Source: Ascidiimonas meishanensis
Lineage (GTDB): Bacteria; Bacteroidota; Bacteroidia; Flavobacteriales; Flavobacteriaceae
DNA: 64,000 bases
Assembly: GCF_037782385.1 (NCBI RefSeq)
Contig: NZ_JBBEXD010000001.1
Location: 62,001-126,000 of the forward strand
Direction: 5' to 3'
The translations under genes and the position numbers were made by a program. The notes under the pieces are model-generated. The model had not been told where the DNA came from, did not search any database, and was given only the letters and a program-made list of their open reading frames with translations. Positions 18,628 through 27,467 of the stretch are shown piece after piece. Each line of letters opens with the position of its first letter. The first letter of the stretch is position 1.

Positions 18628-19281
18628 ATGAAATTTTTTATTGATACCGCAAATTTAGACCAGATAAAAGAAGCTCAAGATTTGGGTGTTTTAGATGGTG
18701 TTACTACCAATCCTTCATTAATGGCCAAAGAGGGTATTACAGGAAGAAATAACATTCTTAAACATTATGTTGACATATGCAATATAGTGGAAGGAGATGT
18801 TTCCGCAGAGGTAATTGCTACTGATTTTGACGGAATGGTGAAAGAAGGTGAGGAGCTTGCAGAACTGCATCCCCAAATTGTGGTAAAAATACCTATGATA
18901 AAAGAAGGGATTAAAGCCATCAAATATTTTTCTGACCATGGAATTAGAACCAATTGTACGCTGGTTTTCTCTTCTGGACAGGCATTGTTGGCTGCAAAAG
19001 CAGGCGCTACCTATGTATCTCCGTTTATTGGAAGATTAGATGATATTTCTACGGATGGATTGAATCTTATTGCAGAAATAAGAGAAATCTATGATAATTA
19101 TGGATTTGAAACTCAAATCTTAGCTGCTTCTGTAAGGCATACGATGCATGTGATTGAATGTGCTAAAATAGGCTCCGATGTGATGACGGGTCCTTTATCC
19201 TCCATAGAAGGCTTACTCAAACACCCTCTAACAGATATTGGATTGGAAAAGTTCTTGTCTGATTTTAAGAAAGGAAATTAA
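18628..19281 (+). CDS. tal: Transaldolase, short TalC type
   Basis: The 217-residue protein is a complete TalC/FSA-type class I aldolase barrel. The Schiff-base lysine is Lys87 in IVVKIPM. Two positions tell transaldolase from fructose-6-phosphate aldolase in this family. Where E. coli FsaA has Gln59 and Tyr131 this protein has Glu61 (SAEV) and Phe133 (VSPFIGR), the residues of true transaldolases. It should therefore move a dihydroxyacetone unit between sugar phosphates in the non-oxidative pentose phosphate pathway. The assignment from these two residues is inference from known mutagenesis in the family. It ends at a strong terminator. Confidence 0.88.
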   Translation: MKFFIDTANLDQIKEAQDLGVLDGVTTNPSLMAKEGITGRNNILKHYVDICNIVEGDVSAEVIATDFDGMVKEGEELAELHPQIVVKIPMIKEGIKAIKYFSDHGIRTNCTLVFSSGQALLAAKAGATYVSPFIGRLDDISTDGLNLIAEIREIYDNYGFETQILAASVRHTMHVIECAKIGSDVMTGPLSSIEGLLKHPLTDIGLEKFLSDFKKGN

Positions 19282-19287
19282 GTATAG

Positions 19288-19315
19288 AAAAATCCCCGTA
19301 ATATCGGGGATTTTT
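19288..19315. terminator. Bidirectional terminator after the transaldolase gene
   Basis: An 11-bp stem (19288-19298 with 19305-19315; core TCCCCG/CGGGGA) closes a 6-base loop with T residues on the plus side. The convergent lipoprotein gene ends at 19317, so it serves both. Confidence 0.9.
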
Positions 19316-19316
19316 T

Positions 19317-20729
19317 TTATAAATCTTTTTGATTATTTAAGTAGAAGTTTTCTTCATAAATATCTCCAAATGCATTTATAATTGTGCCATCATTTTTAAC
19401 TACAATTATCTTATTAAGACCTTCAATTACTAGTGAATTACGTATCTGAATGAAGTCTTCGCATCTAAATTGATAAGTAGTATTCAACTCCATTTTTTCA
19501 ACAGCCTTCAGCCAACTATCATGATCCTCATTAATACTTATGCCAACGAATGCATATTCAGGATATTTAACACGCAACTCATTTACTTTGCGATTAATAT
19601 TTTTCATATGATTCTTCTGATTCAAAGACCAGAAATAATAGACTGTATGTTGCTGACTTTTGTATGCTAATGTATCTATATTGACTTCTTTTCCAGAAGA
19701 GTTAACCAGAAGTACATCTGGAAGCTTACTCCCTTCTCTTAACTTTTTGATAGAAGTGTAAACCTCCATAACTTCTTTAGCGTACTTATTATCTTTTGAA
19801 TACGTATTAAACGCTTCTATAAATTTTTCATTATTGCTATGCTTGTGGTCTTTTCTAAAATAGGCAAAAGCGGTATTTCTGTATAAATTATCTCTAATCT
19901 CTTTTACTGCCACTAAACTATCTATTAATTTTAGTTTATGAAGATGAAAATGAAGCGTTTTATCTACTGGAAGATTTGATCCAGAACACTCATCCATACA
20001 TTCAGTGTATGACATATTATTGAAAAAAGTGTTTAAATACTTAATATAGGGACCAAAATAACTTAACTTGAGATCATTATAATTAAGGTTTTCTCTATAA
20101 TCATAGTAATCTTCAGGGATACTATCTGATTTCTGATGAATCTTCTTCTTGGTATGAAGATATGGATAAATCTCCTTTGAATCGTAGTGTCTGTAATCAA
20201 TACCTGCCCTAGTTATTTGCTTAGCTTCCTCAGAGAGATCAAAATTTAAAATGAGGTTTTCGTATTGTTCCAGTTTCATGTTTTTTAAAGAATCCATTCT
20301 GAAAATGAATTGATCTGCTTCTAAATCATAATAATCATAGACCAATCTTTCCTCGTCTTCATTGACCAAGAACATATCTATCATAAAATTATTTTTCTCA
20401 GCTCCATTACCCGTAAAAATAAGGGATTCATCAAAATCCAGCGTATTCAGACGAAATAAGATACTATCTCCTTTCTCAATTAGTACATATTGCATTTCTG
20501 GCGTATGCTCAAAATGATATAAACCATCTGAAACAGGATCAATTTTTAATAAAAATCTATTATTTGAGTCCAAAACAATAGAATCAACCACTTTGTCGTT
20601 CTTGTAAAGAACAACATAAGGGTTGGTAGGATTCACAATTTCGCCACCAAAATAAGCAGCACCGTCTGAATGTTTATCCCCGCAACTATAGGCCAACAGT
20701 ACTAAAGAAGCTACTAATAAATACCTCAT
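19317..20729 (-). CDS. Lipoprotein with thioredoxin-like fold lacking the CXXC motif
   Basis: The 470-residue protein has a lipoprotein signal (AYSCGDK, Cys at residue 16), a beta-rich N-terminal part like the DUF4369 region often found before TlpA domains (about 25-115), a helical middle, and a C-terminal TlpA/AhpC-like thioredoxin fold (about 335-465: KLPDVLLVNSSGKEVNI, TVYYFWSLNQ, YAFVGISINED, KIIVVKNDGTII). Where active relatives have W-C-x-x-C this one reads Trp367-Ser-Leu-Asn-Gln, so both redox cysteines are gone. A disulfide-exchange role is thus unlikely; a binding or structural role is inferred. Confidence 0.75.
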   Translation of the reverse strand: MRYLLVASLVLLAYSCGDKHSDGAAYFGGEIVNPTNPYVVLYKNDKVVDSIVLDSNNRFLLKIDPVSDGLYHFEHTPEMQYVLIEKGDSILFRLNTLDFDESLIFTGNGAEKNNFMIDMFLVNEDEERLVYDYYDLEADQFIFRMDSLKNMKLEQYENLILNFDLSEEAKQITRAGIDYRHYDSKEIYPYLHTKKKIHQKSDSIPEDYYDYRENLNYNDLKLSYFGPYIKYLNTFFNNMSYTECMDECSGSNLPVDKTLHFHLHKLKLIDSLVAVKEIRDNLYRNTAFAYFRKDHKHSNNEKFIEAFNTYSKDNKYAKEVMEVYTSIKKLREGSKLPDVLLVNSSGKEVNIDTLAYKSQQHTVYYFWSLNQKNHMKNINRKVNELRVKYPEYAFVGISINEDHDSWLKAVEKMELNTTYQFRCEDFIQIRNSLVIEGLNKIIVVKNDGTIINAFGDIYEENFYLNNQKDL

Positions 20730-20773
20730 AAATCATTTTTATAAATACCTTATGGTAATCGTCTCATTCAAAG

Positions 20774-20781
20774 CAAATCTA
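20774..20781 (-). promoter_or_regulatory. Candidate -7 box for the thioredoxin-like lipoprotein gene
   Basis: The minus strand reads TAGATTTG, an exact TAnnTTTG, 44 bases before the start codon. There is no TTG at 17-20 bases upstream, so the site is only partly supported. Confidence 0.35.
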
Positions 20782-20860
20782 ACAAAGCAAAACACGCTAT
20801 CATGTTAATACAGAGTTAAAAAAAATGTTTTTAACTTATTATAAAAGTGGTTTGTGAATG

Positions 20861-20888
20861 TTGTATTCACCTTATTTTCTTACTTTTG
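20861..20888 (+). promoter_or_regulatory. Promoter of the ABC-F gene (TTG-N17-TACTTTTG)
   Basis: TTG (20861-20863), 17 bases, TACTTTTG (20881-20888). The expected start near 20894 leaves a leader of about 26 bases before the ATG at 20920. Confidence 0.65.
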
Positions 20889-20919
20889 CACCACTTTTAA
20901 AAAATAAAAATTTCTATAA

Positions 20920-22554
20920 ATGTTAAGTGTATCAAATCTTTCTGTACAGTTTGGAAAAAGAGTGTTGTTTGACGAAGTGAATGTTACATTCACACAAGGT
21001 AACTGTTATGGGATTATAGGAGCCAATGGTGCGGGAAAATCTACTTTTTTAAAGATCCTTGCAGGTAAAATAGATCCAACTTCTGGGCATGTACATCTTG
21101 AAACGGGGAAACGTATGTCCGTTTTAGAACAAGATCATTATGCATATGATGATTTCACAGTTCAAGAAGCTGTTATAATGGGCAATAAACCTCTCTATGC
21201 TATTAAAAAAGAAATGGATGAGATTTATGCGAAAGAAGATTTTGGAGACGCAGATGGGGAACGTGTAGGAGAACTTCAAGTTAAATTTGAAGAGATGAAT
21301 GGATGGAATGCAGAAAGTGATGCTGCTACCTTATTATCCAATTTGGGTATTTCTGAAGCGCTACATTATACAATGATGAGTGACCTTGATTCTAAATTAA
21401 AGGTTAGAGTATTACTGGCTCAAGCCTTATTTGGAAATCCTGATGTGCTTATTATGGATGAGCCTACCAATGATTTAGATTTTGAAACGATCTCATGGTT
21501 AGAAAATTTCTTGGGTAATTATGACAATACAGTAATTGTTGTATCTCACGATAGACACTTTCTTGATGCCGTTTGTACCCATATTTCAGATATAGATTTT
21601 GCTAAAATAACGCACTTTAGTGGTAATTATACTTTTTGGTATGAGTCTAGTCAGTTGGCTGCCAGACAAAGAGCACAACAAAATAAGAAGTCTGAAGAAA
21701 AAGCCAAAGAACTTCAAGAGTTTATACAACGCTTTAGTGCCAATGTTGCCAAAAGTAAACAGGCTACGTCCAGAAAGAAAATGCTGGAAAAATTAAAGAT
21801 AGAAGATATAAAACCTTCCAGCCGCCGCTATCCTGCCATTATTTTTGAAAGAGAGCGTGAGGCAGGAGACCAAATATTGAATGTTGAGAATTTAAGTGCT
21901 ACTTCTGATGACGGGGAATTACTTTTTCAAAATATAGATATTAATTTGTCTAAAGGAGACAAAGTAGCGCTTATTTCAAAAGACTCAAGGGCTACAACAG
22001 CTTTTTATCAAATTATCACAGATAATCAAAAAGCAAATACGGGTAAGTATCAATGGGGTGTTACCACTTCACAATCTTATTTACCAGTTGATAATTCTTC
22101 TTTCTTTGAAAACAACCTAAGCTTAATTGATTGGTTAAGACAATGGTCAAAAACTGAAGAAGAGCGAGAAGAAGTTTTTGTACGAGGTTTTCTAGGCAAA
22201 ATGTTGTTTAGTGGGGAGGAAGCTTTTAAGACTGGTAATGTATTGTCTGGTGGAGAAAAGGTACGCTGTATGTTAAGCAGAATGATGATGACAAGGGCAA
22301 ATGTTTTATTATTAGATGAGCCAACTAACCACTTGGATTTGGAAAGCATAACTACCTTTAACAATTCTCTTAAAAACTTTAAAGGCACAGTAATATTTAC
22401 TACGCACGATCACGAATTTGCACAGACTGTTGCTAATAGAATCATAGAAATAACTCCTAATGGAGTCATTGATCGCTATTTAACTTTTGATGATTATATG
22501 ACGGAAGCTTCTATTAAGGAACAACGAATGAAAATGTATGAAGTCACTGTATAA
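20920..22554 (+). CDS. ABC-F family ATPase (YbiT-like) with one degenerate ATP site
   Basis: The 544-residue protein has two ABC modules joined by a basic helical linker (about 240-310) and no membrane segments, as in ribosome-binding ABC-F proteins. The first module keeps Walker A GANGAGKST (34-42) and Walker B VLIMDEPTNDLD, but its signature is LDSKL (156-160) instead of LSGGQ. The second keeps signature LSGGE (442-446) and Walker B VLLLDEPTNHLD, but its Walker A reads SKDSRATT (353-360), without the P-loop Gly-Lys-Ser/Thr. So the site built from Walker A1 and signature 2 is intact, while its partner is lost on both faces. Translation-factor or antibiotic-protection roles are possible; the role is not fixed by sequence. 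It has its own promoter and terminator. Confidence 0.9.
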   Translation: MLSVSNLSVQFGKRVLFDEVNVTFTQGNCYGIIGANGAGKSTFLKILAGKIDPTSGHVHLETGKRMSVLEQDHYAYDDFTVQEAVIMGNKPLYAIKKEMDEIYAKEDFGDADGERVGELQVKFEEMNGWNAESDAATLLSNLGISEALHYTMMSDLDSKLKVRVLLAQALFGNPDVLIMDEPTNDLDFETISWLENFLGNYDNTVIVVSHDRHFLDAVCTHISDIDFAKITHFSGNYTFWYESSQLAARQRAQQNKKSEEKAKELQEFIQRFSANVAKSKQATSRKKMLEKLKIEDIKPSSRRYPAIIFEREREAGDQILNVENLSATSDDGELLFQNIDINLSKGDKVALISKDSRATTAFYQIITDNQKANTGKYQWGVTTSQSYLPVDNSSFFENNLSLIDWLRQWSKTEEEREEVFVRGFLGKMLFSGEEAFKTGNVLSGGEKVRCMLSRMMMTRANVLLLDEPTNHLDLESITTFNNSLKNFKGTVIFTTHDHEFAQTVANRIIEITPNGVIDRYLTFDDYMTEASIKEQRMKMYEVTV

Positions 22555-22581
22555 AAGAAGCCGCTTAAAGCGGCTTCTTTT
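22553..22581 (+). terminator. Terminator overlapping the ABC-F stop codon
   Basis: A 12-bp stem (AAAAGAAGCCGC, 22553-22564, with 22570-22581) closes a 5-base loop and ends in T residues. The stem begins inside the TAA stop codon. Confidence 0.85.
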
Positions 22582-22635
22582 ATATTACAAATAGCGTGTT
22601 TTATATACTTCGTTAGTAAAAATAGCTAACTTAAC

Positions 22636-22728
22636 CTATTCAGAGAAGGGATGTGCAAATCCAGGTAATCTTTCATGTTCATGCCCTTTTAGTAAAGGGA
22701 AAACTAGTTCCTTTAATGCCAACCAGTT
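22636..22728 (-). pseudogene. Possible 3' remnant of a lost gene (unrecognised)
   Basis: The 250-base gap holds no intact gene. On the minus strand a 30-codon open stretch ends at a TAG (22638-22636). It has no start codon and is preceded in frame by TAA (22731-22729). Its translation is complex rather than AT-biased (for example ELVFPLL, HEHERLPGF, AHPFSE) and its GC content, about 39 percent by my count, looks higher than the flanking non-coding DNA. This could be the tail of a decayed gene; chance is not excluded. Confidence 0.2.
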
Positions 22729-22805
22729 TTAAATAAAGACAGTATCTAACTATAATGCACTATACCTTAATTCATAGATAGAATCTGTTAGCTGCAAACT
22801 AATTT

Positions 22806-23525
22806 TTAAGCATTGAAATATTTACTATTCCAAATAGCATGATTAAAATTCTTCCCCAATGCAAATCCATAAAATAAAGTCACCGCAGCAACAGATTTAA
22901 ACATAAAGAAATAAATCACAAAATAGTTTGCGAGCGTGTCTTCTTTGGAAAATAAACCTACAGGAACCATCTCAGTTAAAACCCAACTTATTAATAATAG
23001 GAGTATGGTTAGATTACGAAAATTTTTAAAAGGGAGCATGAATAGTTTCCTAAAAGCACTTAAGTCATTACCCCACTTGTGTACCAAATAATAATAGCCA
23101 TTACCCATTGGAGCAAATAAAAGCGGATCATCTGCATTCTCCAATTTGAACAATTTAGAAGGAGCCACTATTTTGAAGCCTTTGAGCGCAATATCATGTT
23201 GTTTCTCTAACAATTTAATTTCAGTAAATGCCCGTTGCGGAAATTTGCCTTTAAAATATTTAGTATCTAAAAAGCGTAAACGATAATCGATACAAATTTT
23301 CTTAATTTGATCTATATGATATATTTTGCTAGCATCTAACATATCAAAGTTAAATATATTGCTTTCATTTATAGCAGTACCTGTTAACTCTTGTTGAATT
23401 TTTTGGTCTTTAAAATCATCCTCTTCTAAAATTTGTTTTACCTGACTAAGAATGTCTTCGGAAGAAACCGTTTGATTACGGACTTTTTGAAGTTTTTCTT
23501 CAATATTGGTTTTTTTAAATAGCAT
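22806..23525 (-). CDS. Uncharacterised protein with two C-terminal membrane segments
   Basis: The 239-residue protein (from MLFKKTN) has a helical soluble N-terminal part (about 1-160) and two hydrophobic segments near the C terminus (NLTILLLLISWVLTEMVPVGLF and NYFVIYFFMFKSVAAVTLFYGF), so it is probably an inner-membrane protein with its large part in the cytoplasm. I recognise no family. The start at 23525 is chosen because the promoter at 23586-23556 would begin transcription near 23550, inside an upstream in-frame ATG at 23558. That ATG would add a basic stretch (MKRLKLLKRKN) and is probably not used. Confidence 0.6.
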   Translation of the reverse strand: MLFKKTNIEEKLQKVRNQTVSSEDILSQVKQILEEDDFKDQKIQQELTGTAINESNIFNFDMLDASKIYHIDQIKKICIDYRLRFLDTKYFKGKFPQRAFTEIKLLEKQHDIALKGFKIVAPSKLFKLENADDPLLFAPMGNGYYYLVHKWGNDLSAFRKLFMLPFKNFRNLTILLLLISWVLTEMVPVGLFSKEDTLANYFVIYFFMFKSVAAVTLFYGFALGKNFNHAIWNSKYFNA

Positions 23526-23555
23526 ATTTTTTCTTTTTAACAATTTCAAGCGTTT

Positions 23556-23586
23556 CAAAGTTAATGAAATAGAAGCAAGTTATCAA
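23556..23586 (-). promoter_or_regulatory. Promoter of the two-TM protein gene (TTG-N20-TAACTTTG)
   Basis: The minus strand shows TTG (23586-23584), 20 bases, TAACTTTG (23563-23556). The predicted start near 23550 decides for the ATG at 23525 over the one at 23558. Confidence 0.6.
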
Positions 23587-23690
23587 AAGAAAACAAAGAC
23601 CAGATTAAAAGTCTTACCATATTTTTTTTGAAGAACACTATATAAAAAATGAAATTTTATAAAATGGAACTTAATCAAAAGCGGTAATTC

Positions 23691-26117
23691 TTATCGAAGT
23701 TCTGCACTTAACTGTTTTTCAAAGCTCGATTTTAACTTTTTCATTACCTTATCTATTTGCTTTTCCGTAAGCGTATTCTCGGTATCTTGAAGTACAAAGC
23801 TTACGGCATAGCTTTTTTTGCCTTCTGGTAGTTTATCCCCTTCATACACATCAAACAAGGTAATGTCTTTAAGAAGTTTTCGTTCACTTTGTTTGGCGAG
23901 GGAATAGACCTCATTAAATTCCACTTGTTTATCTACCAACAATGAAAAATCTCTTTTCACTTCAGGAAATTTTGGGATAGCCTTGAATTGTATTTTTGAA
24001 TCTCTGGCAATTTCAATTAAGGCGTCCCAATTGAAATCAGCATACAAAACCTCTTGTTTTAGATCAAAATGCTTCCTTATCTTTTTCTTAATTACACCAA
24101 ATTCTACCACTTTTTTCTTTCCTACAGACAAAATTAATCCCTCAGCGAATATATCATTCTTAAAAGGAGTTGTTTTTAACTCACCTATGCCCAAACGCTC
24201 CAAAGTTCTGTATACTACTGATTTCAAATAAAAAAAGTCACTTAGTTCTTCTTTTAATTTCCAGTTTTTACTATTCTTATTTCCAGAAATCCATACTCCT
24301 AAATGTTTTAATTCGGTTCTTCCAGAATCATATTGATGGTATGTTTTACCAAACTCAAACAAACGTAAATTATGTTTTTTTCTATTGATATTAAAAGCAA
24401 GTACTTCCATTCCCGAAAACAACAAAGACTGTCTCATCACAGCAAGGTCGTTGCTCAATGGATTTAACATCTTAACCTGACTATTTTCATGAATTTGTTC
24501 ACTTAGCTGCTGAAAATCAGGTGAAGTTAAAGAATTCGTCATAATCTCATTGAAACCTATCGCAGCTAATTGATCTGCAATAATATTTTGAAGACGATGA
24601 TCATCATACTTTGAAGTAGTAGAGATAGACGCGTTTAACTTTCCGGTAAAAGCAATATTATTATAACCATAAACTCTTAAAATTTCTTCAATAACATCGG
24701 CTTCACGTTTTACATCAACCCTATAAAAAGGTATTGTGAGACCTATACCCGTTTCGGTGACATTATTTACTTTTATTTCAAGAGAGGTAAGAATACGTTT
24801 GATGGTTTCCTTTGGGATTTCTTGACCAACTAATGCGTTTACTTTTTCAAAATTGAGGAAGACTTGATGATCTTCTATTTTCTTTGGAAAAACATCAACT
24901 ACATCGCTAGTAATAGTCCCTCCAGCAACTTCTTGAATCAATAATACCGCCCGAAGTAATGCATATTCAACTTTGTTTATATCTACACCTCGTTCAAAAC
25001 GAAAAGAAGCATCTGTATTTAGTCCATGCCGCTTAGATGTTTTACGAACATGAATTGGATCAAAATATGCACTCTCTAGAAAAATATGAGTAGTATCTTC
25101 AGAAACTCCAGAATTGAGTCCTCCAAATACACCCGCTATGCAAAGCGGCTTCTCAATATCGCAAATCATTAAATCATCCTCATCCAGCTTTCGCTCCACT
25201 CCATCTAGTGTAGTAAAAAGAGTGTCTTTTTCTAATTTTTTAACGATGATCTTGTCTCCTTTAATTTTCTTAGCATCAAAAGCATGAAGGGGTTGTCCTA
25301 ATTCATGCAGTACATAATTAGTTACATCTACTACATTATTGATAGGAGTAAGGCCTATTGCCTTTAATCTGTTCTGAAGCCAGCTAGGCGAAGATTTAAT
25401 AGTAACATCAGAAATTGTAATCCCACAGTATCTTGGAGACCAATCTTTATTGGCAACTTCAACGTCAATTTTAAGTATTCTATTGTCAATGTTAAAACTA
25501 CTTACAGAAGGTGTTATCAACTCCAAGGAAATCTCTTTTTGCAAGAGACCAGCCTTGAGATCTCGCGCAACACCGTAATGACTCATTGCGTCTGCCCGAT
25601 TAGGCGTGAGACCTATTTCAAAAACTTGATCTGTTTCAATATTGAAAACCTCAGCGCAGGGTGTCCCGGGAACAAGTTCTTGGCTTAAAACCATAATGCC
25701 TTCATGGCTATCCCCAACACCTATTTCATCCTCCGCACAAATCATTCCTTCAGAAACTTCACCTCTAAGCTTTCCTTTTTTAATTTGCCAGGGATTCCCA
25801 TCCTTATCGTATAAAGTAGTCCCTATTAAAGCTACAGGTACTTTTTGACCCGCTTCCACATTAGCGGCACCGCATACAATTTGAAGTATATTTTCGTTTC
25901 CAACATCTACTTTGGTGAGCTTTAATCTGTCTGCATTGGGGTGTTGTTCACAACTTAAAACATGCCCCACTACAATCCCTTTTAATCCGCCTGCAACAGA
26001 TTCAAATGTTTTTACTCCCTCAACTTCCAGACCTAGATCTGTCAGTAATTCAGCGGTTTTATCTGAATCCCAATCAATTTGTAAAAATTGTTTTAACCAG
26101 TTATAAGAAATCTTCAT
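23691..26117 (-). CDS. pheT: Phenylalanine-tRNA ligase beta subunit
   Basis: The 808-residue protein is a full-length bacterial PheT: N-terminal tRNA-binding OB domain (about 40-155, GIVVGHVLSCEQHPNADRL), B3/B4 editing domain (about 210-370, WSPRYCGI...), B5 domain (about 410-485), the catalytic-like core (about 490-700) and the C-terminal anticodon-binding FDX-ACB domain (about 715-808, IPKFPEVKRDFSLLVDK). With PheS it forms the alpha2beta2 enzyme that charges tRNA-Phe; pheS is not in this window. It has a clear promoter and stands alone, divergent from a TlpA-like lipoprotein gene. Confidence 0.97.
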   Translation of the reverse strand: MKISYNWLKQFLQIDWDSDKTAELLTDLGLEVEGVKTFESVAGGLKGIVVGHVLSCEQHPNADRLKLTKVDVGNENILQIVCGAANVEAGQKVPVALIGTTLYDKDGNPWQIKKGKLRGEVSEGMICAEDEIGVGDSHEGIMVLSQELVPGTPCAEVFNIETDQVFEIGLTPNRADAMSHYGVARDLKAGLLQKEISLELITPSVSSFNIDNRILKIDVEVANKDWSPRYCGITISDVTIKSSPSWLQNRLKAIGLTPINNVVDVTNYVLHELGQPLHAFDAKKIKGDKIIVKKLEKDTLFTTLDGVERKLDEDDLMICDIEKPLCIAGVFGGLNSGVSEDTTHIFLESAYFDPIHVRKTSKRHGLNTDASFRFERGVDINKVEYALLRAVLLIQEVAGGTITSDVVDVFPKKIEDHQVFLNFEKVNALVGQEIPKETIKRILTSLEIKVNNVTETGIGLTIPFYRVDVKREADVIEEILRVYGYNNIAFTGKLNASISTTSKYDDHRLQNIIADQLAAIGFNEIMTNSLTSPDFQQLSEQIHENSQVKMLNPLSNDLAVMRQSLLFSGMEVLAFNINRKKHNLRLFEFGKTYHQYDSGRTELKHLGVWISGNKNSKNWKLKEELSDFFYLKSVVYRTLERLGIGELKTTPFKNDIFAEGLILSVGKKKVVEFGVIKKKIRKHFDLKQEVLYADFNWDALIEIARDSKIQFKAIPKFPEVKRDFSLLVDKQVEFNEVYSLAKQSERKLLKDITLFDVYEGDKLPEGKKSYAVSFVLQDTENTLTEKQIDKVMKKLKSSFEKQLSAELR

Positions 26118-26141
26118 AAGTTGCCCCTAATTTTGAAACCG

Positions 26142-26172
26142 CAAAGATACTATAATGCAATTATCCTAACAA
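26142..26172 (-). promoter_or_regulatory. Promoter of pheT (TTG-N20-TATCTTTG)
   Basis: The minus strand shows TTG (26172-26170), 20 bases, TATCTTTG (26149-26142), with a start near 26136, about 19 bases before the pheT ATG. The leader is too short for a T-box or peptide attenuator. Confidence 0.7.
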
Positions 26173-26225
26173 TAAAAGTAATTCAAACATTCTATATCTT
26201 TATTGTCCTAAAAATATACCTCTAA

Positions 26226-27467
26226 ATGACATTTTATTTAGTTTATTTTAAAAATGTACGTTACGTCTGGGTACTTTTCTTTTTCCTTATTGGATGCAAG
26301 AAGAAGGAACAAATTCAAAATAAACTTTCTACAGGAGTATGGCGAGCTGAATTAGTTATAAAGGAGGGTGTTTCACTACCGTTTATTTTTGAAATACACC
26401 ACAAGAACAAATGGAGCTTTTACAATGCACAAGAAACCATTATTGTAGATGAAATTAGTATTAAAAATGATTCTGTTCAAGTTCAATTTCCTGTATATGA
26501 AGGTTATATAAAGGCTAGAATTAAAGATTCTGTACTAACAGGACATTTCATCAAACCATCTTTGGATAGAATTGTACCTTTTAGAGCTACCTTAGGAAAG
26601 ACAAAAAGATTTCAATCTAAAAAACCAGAGGTTCAACTTTCTGGTAACTGGGAGACTGTTTTTAGTGATCAATGCGATACTTGTAGATATGTTGCTAAAG
26701 GAACATTTAAGCAGGTAGAGGGGGTGGTGACTGGAACTTTTAGAACTACCACAGGAGATTATAGATATTTGGAAGGTGTTGTTTCTGGTGACTCACTAAA
26801 GCTTTCTACATTTGATGGTGCCCATGCATTCCTGTTTGAAGCAGTTGTTACAGATAGTACCATGCAAGGCACTTTTTATTCTGGAAATCATTTTGAAGAA
26901 CCTTTTTATGGAAAAAGAAATGAGACATTTGAATTAGCAGACGAAGATAGTCTTACGTATTTGAAATCAGGTTTTAATAAATTTTACTTTGAGTTTCCTG
27001 ACGCCAATGGTAAAATAATCTCACTAGATGACCCAAAGTTTAAAAACAAAGTAGTGTTAATACAAATTTTAGGTAGTTGGTGCCCCAATTGTCTTGATGA
27101 GACTAAATATTACAGTTCTTATTACCGAAACAATAAGAATGACAATCTTGCTTTTGTTGGGTTGGCTTTTGAATATGCCAAAACCCCTGAAAAGGCGTTT
27201 AAAAGTATTCATAGATTAACGGAAAAAATAAAAGTTCCTTATCCTATTTTATTAGCACAATATGGTACTGTAGATAAAAAAGAAGCACAGAAAAAAGTAC
27301 CCATGCTCAATCAGGTATTATCCTATCCAACTTCTATCTTTCTTGACAAGCAAGGGGTGGTAAGAAGAATTCATACTGGTTTTAACGGTCCCGCAACAGG
27401 TGAAAAGTATACACTTTTTAAGAAAGATTTTGAGAGTTTCCTCACGAAATTATTGCAGGAAGAATAA
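26226..27467 (+). CDS. TlpA-family thiol-disulfide lipoprotein
   Basis: The 413-residue protein has a lipoprotein signal ending FFFLIGCKKK (Cys near residue 24) and a beta-rich N-terminal region (about 35-230) with two similar segments (LSTGVWRAELV and LSGNWETVF). A C-terminal TlpA-like thioredoxin domain follows (about 258-410) with an intact active site SWCPNC (Cys286, Cys289) and the cis-Pro loop VLSYPTSIFLD. It likely reduces disulfides of exported proteins or cytochrome c partners in the periplasm. The DQCDTCRYVA pair of cysteines near residue 150 is an extra CXXC-like site. It is divergent from pheT. No exact promoter box was found; the nearest is TATCTTTA near 26200. Confidence 0.85.
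   Translation: MTFYLVYFKNVRYVWVLFFFLIGCKKKEQIQNKLSTGVWRAELVIKEGVSLPFIFEIHHKNKWSFYNAQETIIVDEISIKNDSVQVQFPVYEGYIKARIKDSVLTGHFIKPSLDRIVPFRATLGKTKRFQSKKPEVQLSGNWETVFSDQCDTCRYVAKGTFKQVEGVVTGTFRTTTGDYRYLEGVVSGDSLKLSTFDGAHAFLFEAVVTDSTMQGTFYSGNHFEEPFYGKRNETFELADEDSLTYLKSGFNKFYFEFPDANGKIISLDDPKFKNKVVLIQILGSWCPNCLDETKYYSSYYRNNKNDNLAFVGLAFEYAKTPEKAFKSIHRLTEKIKVPYPILLAQYGTVDKKEAQKKVPMLNQVLSYPTSIFLDKQGVVRRIHTGFNGPATGEKYTLFKKDFESFLTKLLQEE

Noticed and set aside
26199..26206. TATCTTTA upstream of the TlpA-like gene as a promoter
   Set aside because: One mismatch to TAnnTTTG and no TTG at a proper distance; the same near match occurs elsewhere by chance.
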